A stretch of DNA of 40,932 nt from an uncultured Solobacterium sp. (lineage in GTDB: Bacteria; Bacillota_I; Bacilli_A; Erysipelotrichales; Erysipelotrichaceae). Position numbers and translations under genes: made by a program. The stretch covers positions 1 to 40,932 of the forward strand of contig URYK01000023.1 of assembly GCA_900552125.1 (NCBI GenBank), given 5' to 3'. Position 1 is the first letter of the stretch. Each line of letters starts with the position of its first letter. The notes beneath the pieces were generated by a model. It did not search any database, was not told where the DNA came from, and saw only the letters and a program-made list of their open reading frames with translations. Of the stretch, positions 40,884-40,932 are shown piece by piece.

Positions 40884-40932
40884 TAGGCGAAGTCTAAAGA
40901 CCTCGCCCCTTCCCAAACGCAGCGGGCACCTT
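40884..40932. other. GC-rich window end, possible edge of another element
   Basis: The last ~50 bases are roughly 60 % GC, unlike the AT-rich remainder. A hairpin GGCGAAGTC-TAAA-GACCTCGCC (one mismatch) occurs at about 40887-40908. On the minus strand a frame enters from outside reading KVPAAFGKGRGL and stops at 40894-40896. It could be the end of a gene or of a mobile or repeated element; not identifiable from so little sequence. Confidence 0.3.

Overview
The window looks like chromosomal DNA of an AT-rich, low-GC Firmicute, most plausibly a gut anaerobe of the Erysipelotrichales type. This rests on base composition, AGGAGG-type ribosome sites, extended -10 promoters (TGGTATAAT), short intrinsic terminators and protein families (L-lactate dehydrogenase, CmpB-type membrane protein, P1 peptidase, ECF S component, CadA with CadC-like regulator). 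TGA is used as an ordinary stop. There are no rRNA or tRNA genes, no CRISPR array and no recognisable complete mobile element.

Layout. 1-3.2 kb: an ABC-2 exporter operon (ATPase plus large permease) broken by four frameshifts. 3.3-5.3 kb: two tandem L-lactate dehydrogenase genes, about 80 % identical, the second with its own promoter. 5.5-7.5 kb, minus strand: nitroreductase and a membrane-anchored polysaccharide deacetylase. 7.7 kb: flavin reductase-rubredoxin fusion. 8.4-10.9 kb, minus strand: HAD phosphatase, CmpB-like protein and AI-2E/YtvI permease operon. 11.1-14.1 kb: a promoter, a 33-codon ORF and an attenuator-like terminator, then an ankyrin protein and an EF-G paralogue. 14.2-17.8 kb: DUF2007 protein, P1 peptidase, a GNAT-like protein, an ECF substrate-binding subunit with a long leader, a small membrane protein and a zinc-ribbon protein. 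A relic of a Nudix gene follows.

18-21.8 kb is the oxidative pentose phosphate operon (lactonase, gnd, zwf). 22-26.5 kb has a DUF1836 protein, an AraC regulator, purine nucleoside phosphorylase with RarA, and a SIS-domain protein. 26.6-28.6 kb has a 48-residue protein, a YeiH-type transporter and a DUF308-like protein. 28.7-29.75 kb (minus) is a CorA transporter with a remarkable leader. 29.9-33 kb has a DJ-1 family protein, an AGCS symporter and glycerate kinase. 33-36.4 kb is a metal-efflux locus: CadC-like repressor with palindromic operator, CadA P-type ATPase and a thioredoxin-like lipoprotein. 36.6-40.8 kb has an FMN alpha-hydroxy-acid dehydrogenase with a cysteine-rich head, a pyrophosphatase-like protein lacking a catalytic Asp, a DUF4358 lipoprotein, YihY and an RlmD-type methyltransferase. 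The last ~50 bases are abruptly GC-rich.

The strongest candidate for an undescribed system is the corA leader (29618-29745, minus). It encodes a 25-codon peptide beginning MSPEPESP, whose alternating proline and acidic residues resemble the MgtL leader peptide of enteric mgtA. The ORF runs through two mutually exclusive hairpins, the second a terminator that also hides the corA ribosome site. This suggests magnesium sensing by ribosome destabilisation in a Firmicute. A second candidate is the short ORF plus terminator ahead of the ankyrin/EF-G-like operon, which could sense translation status. All calls come from reading sequence; no database search was run.
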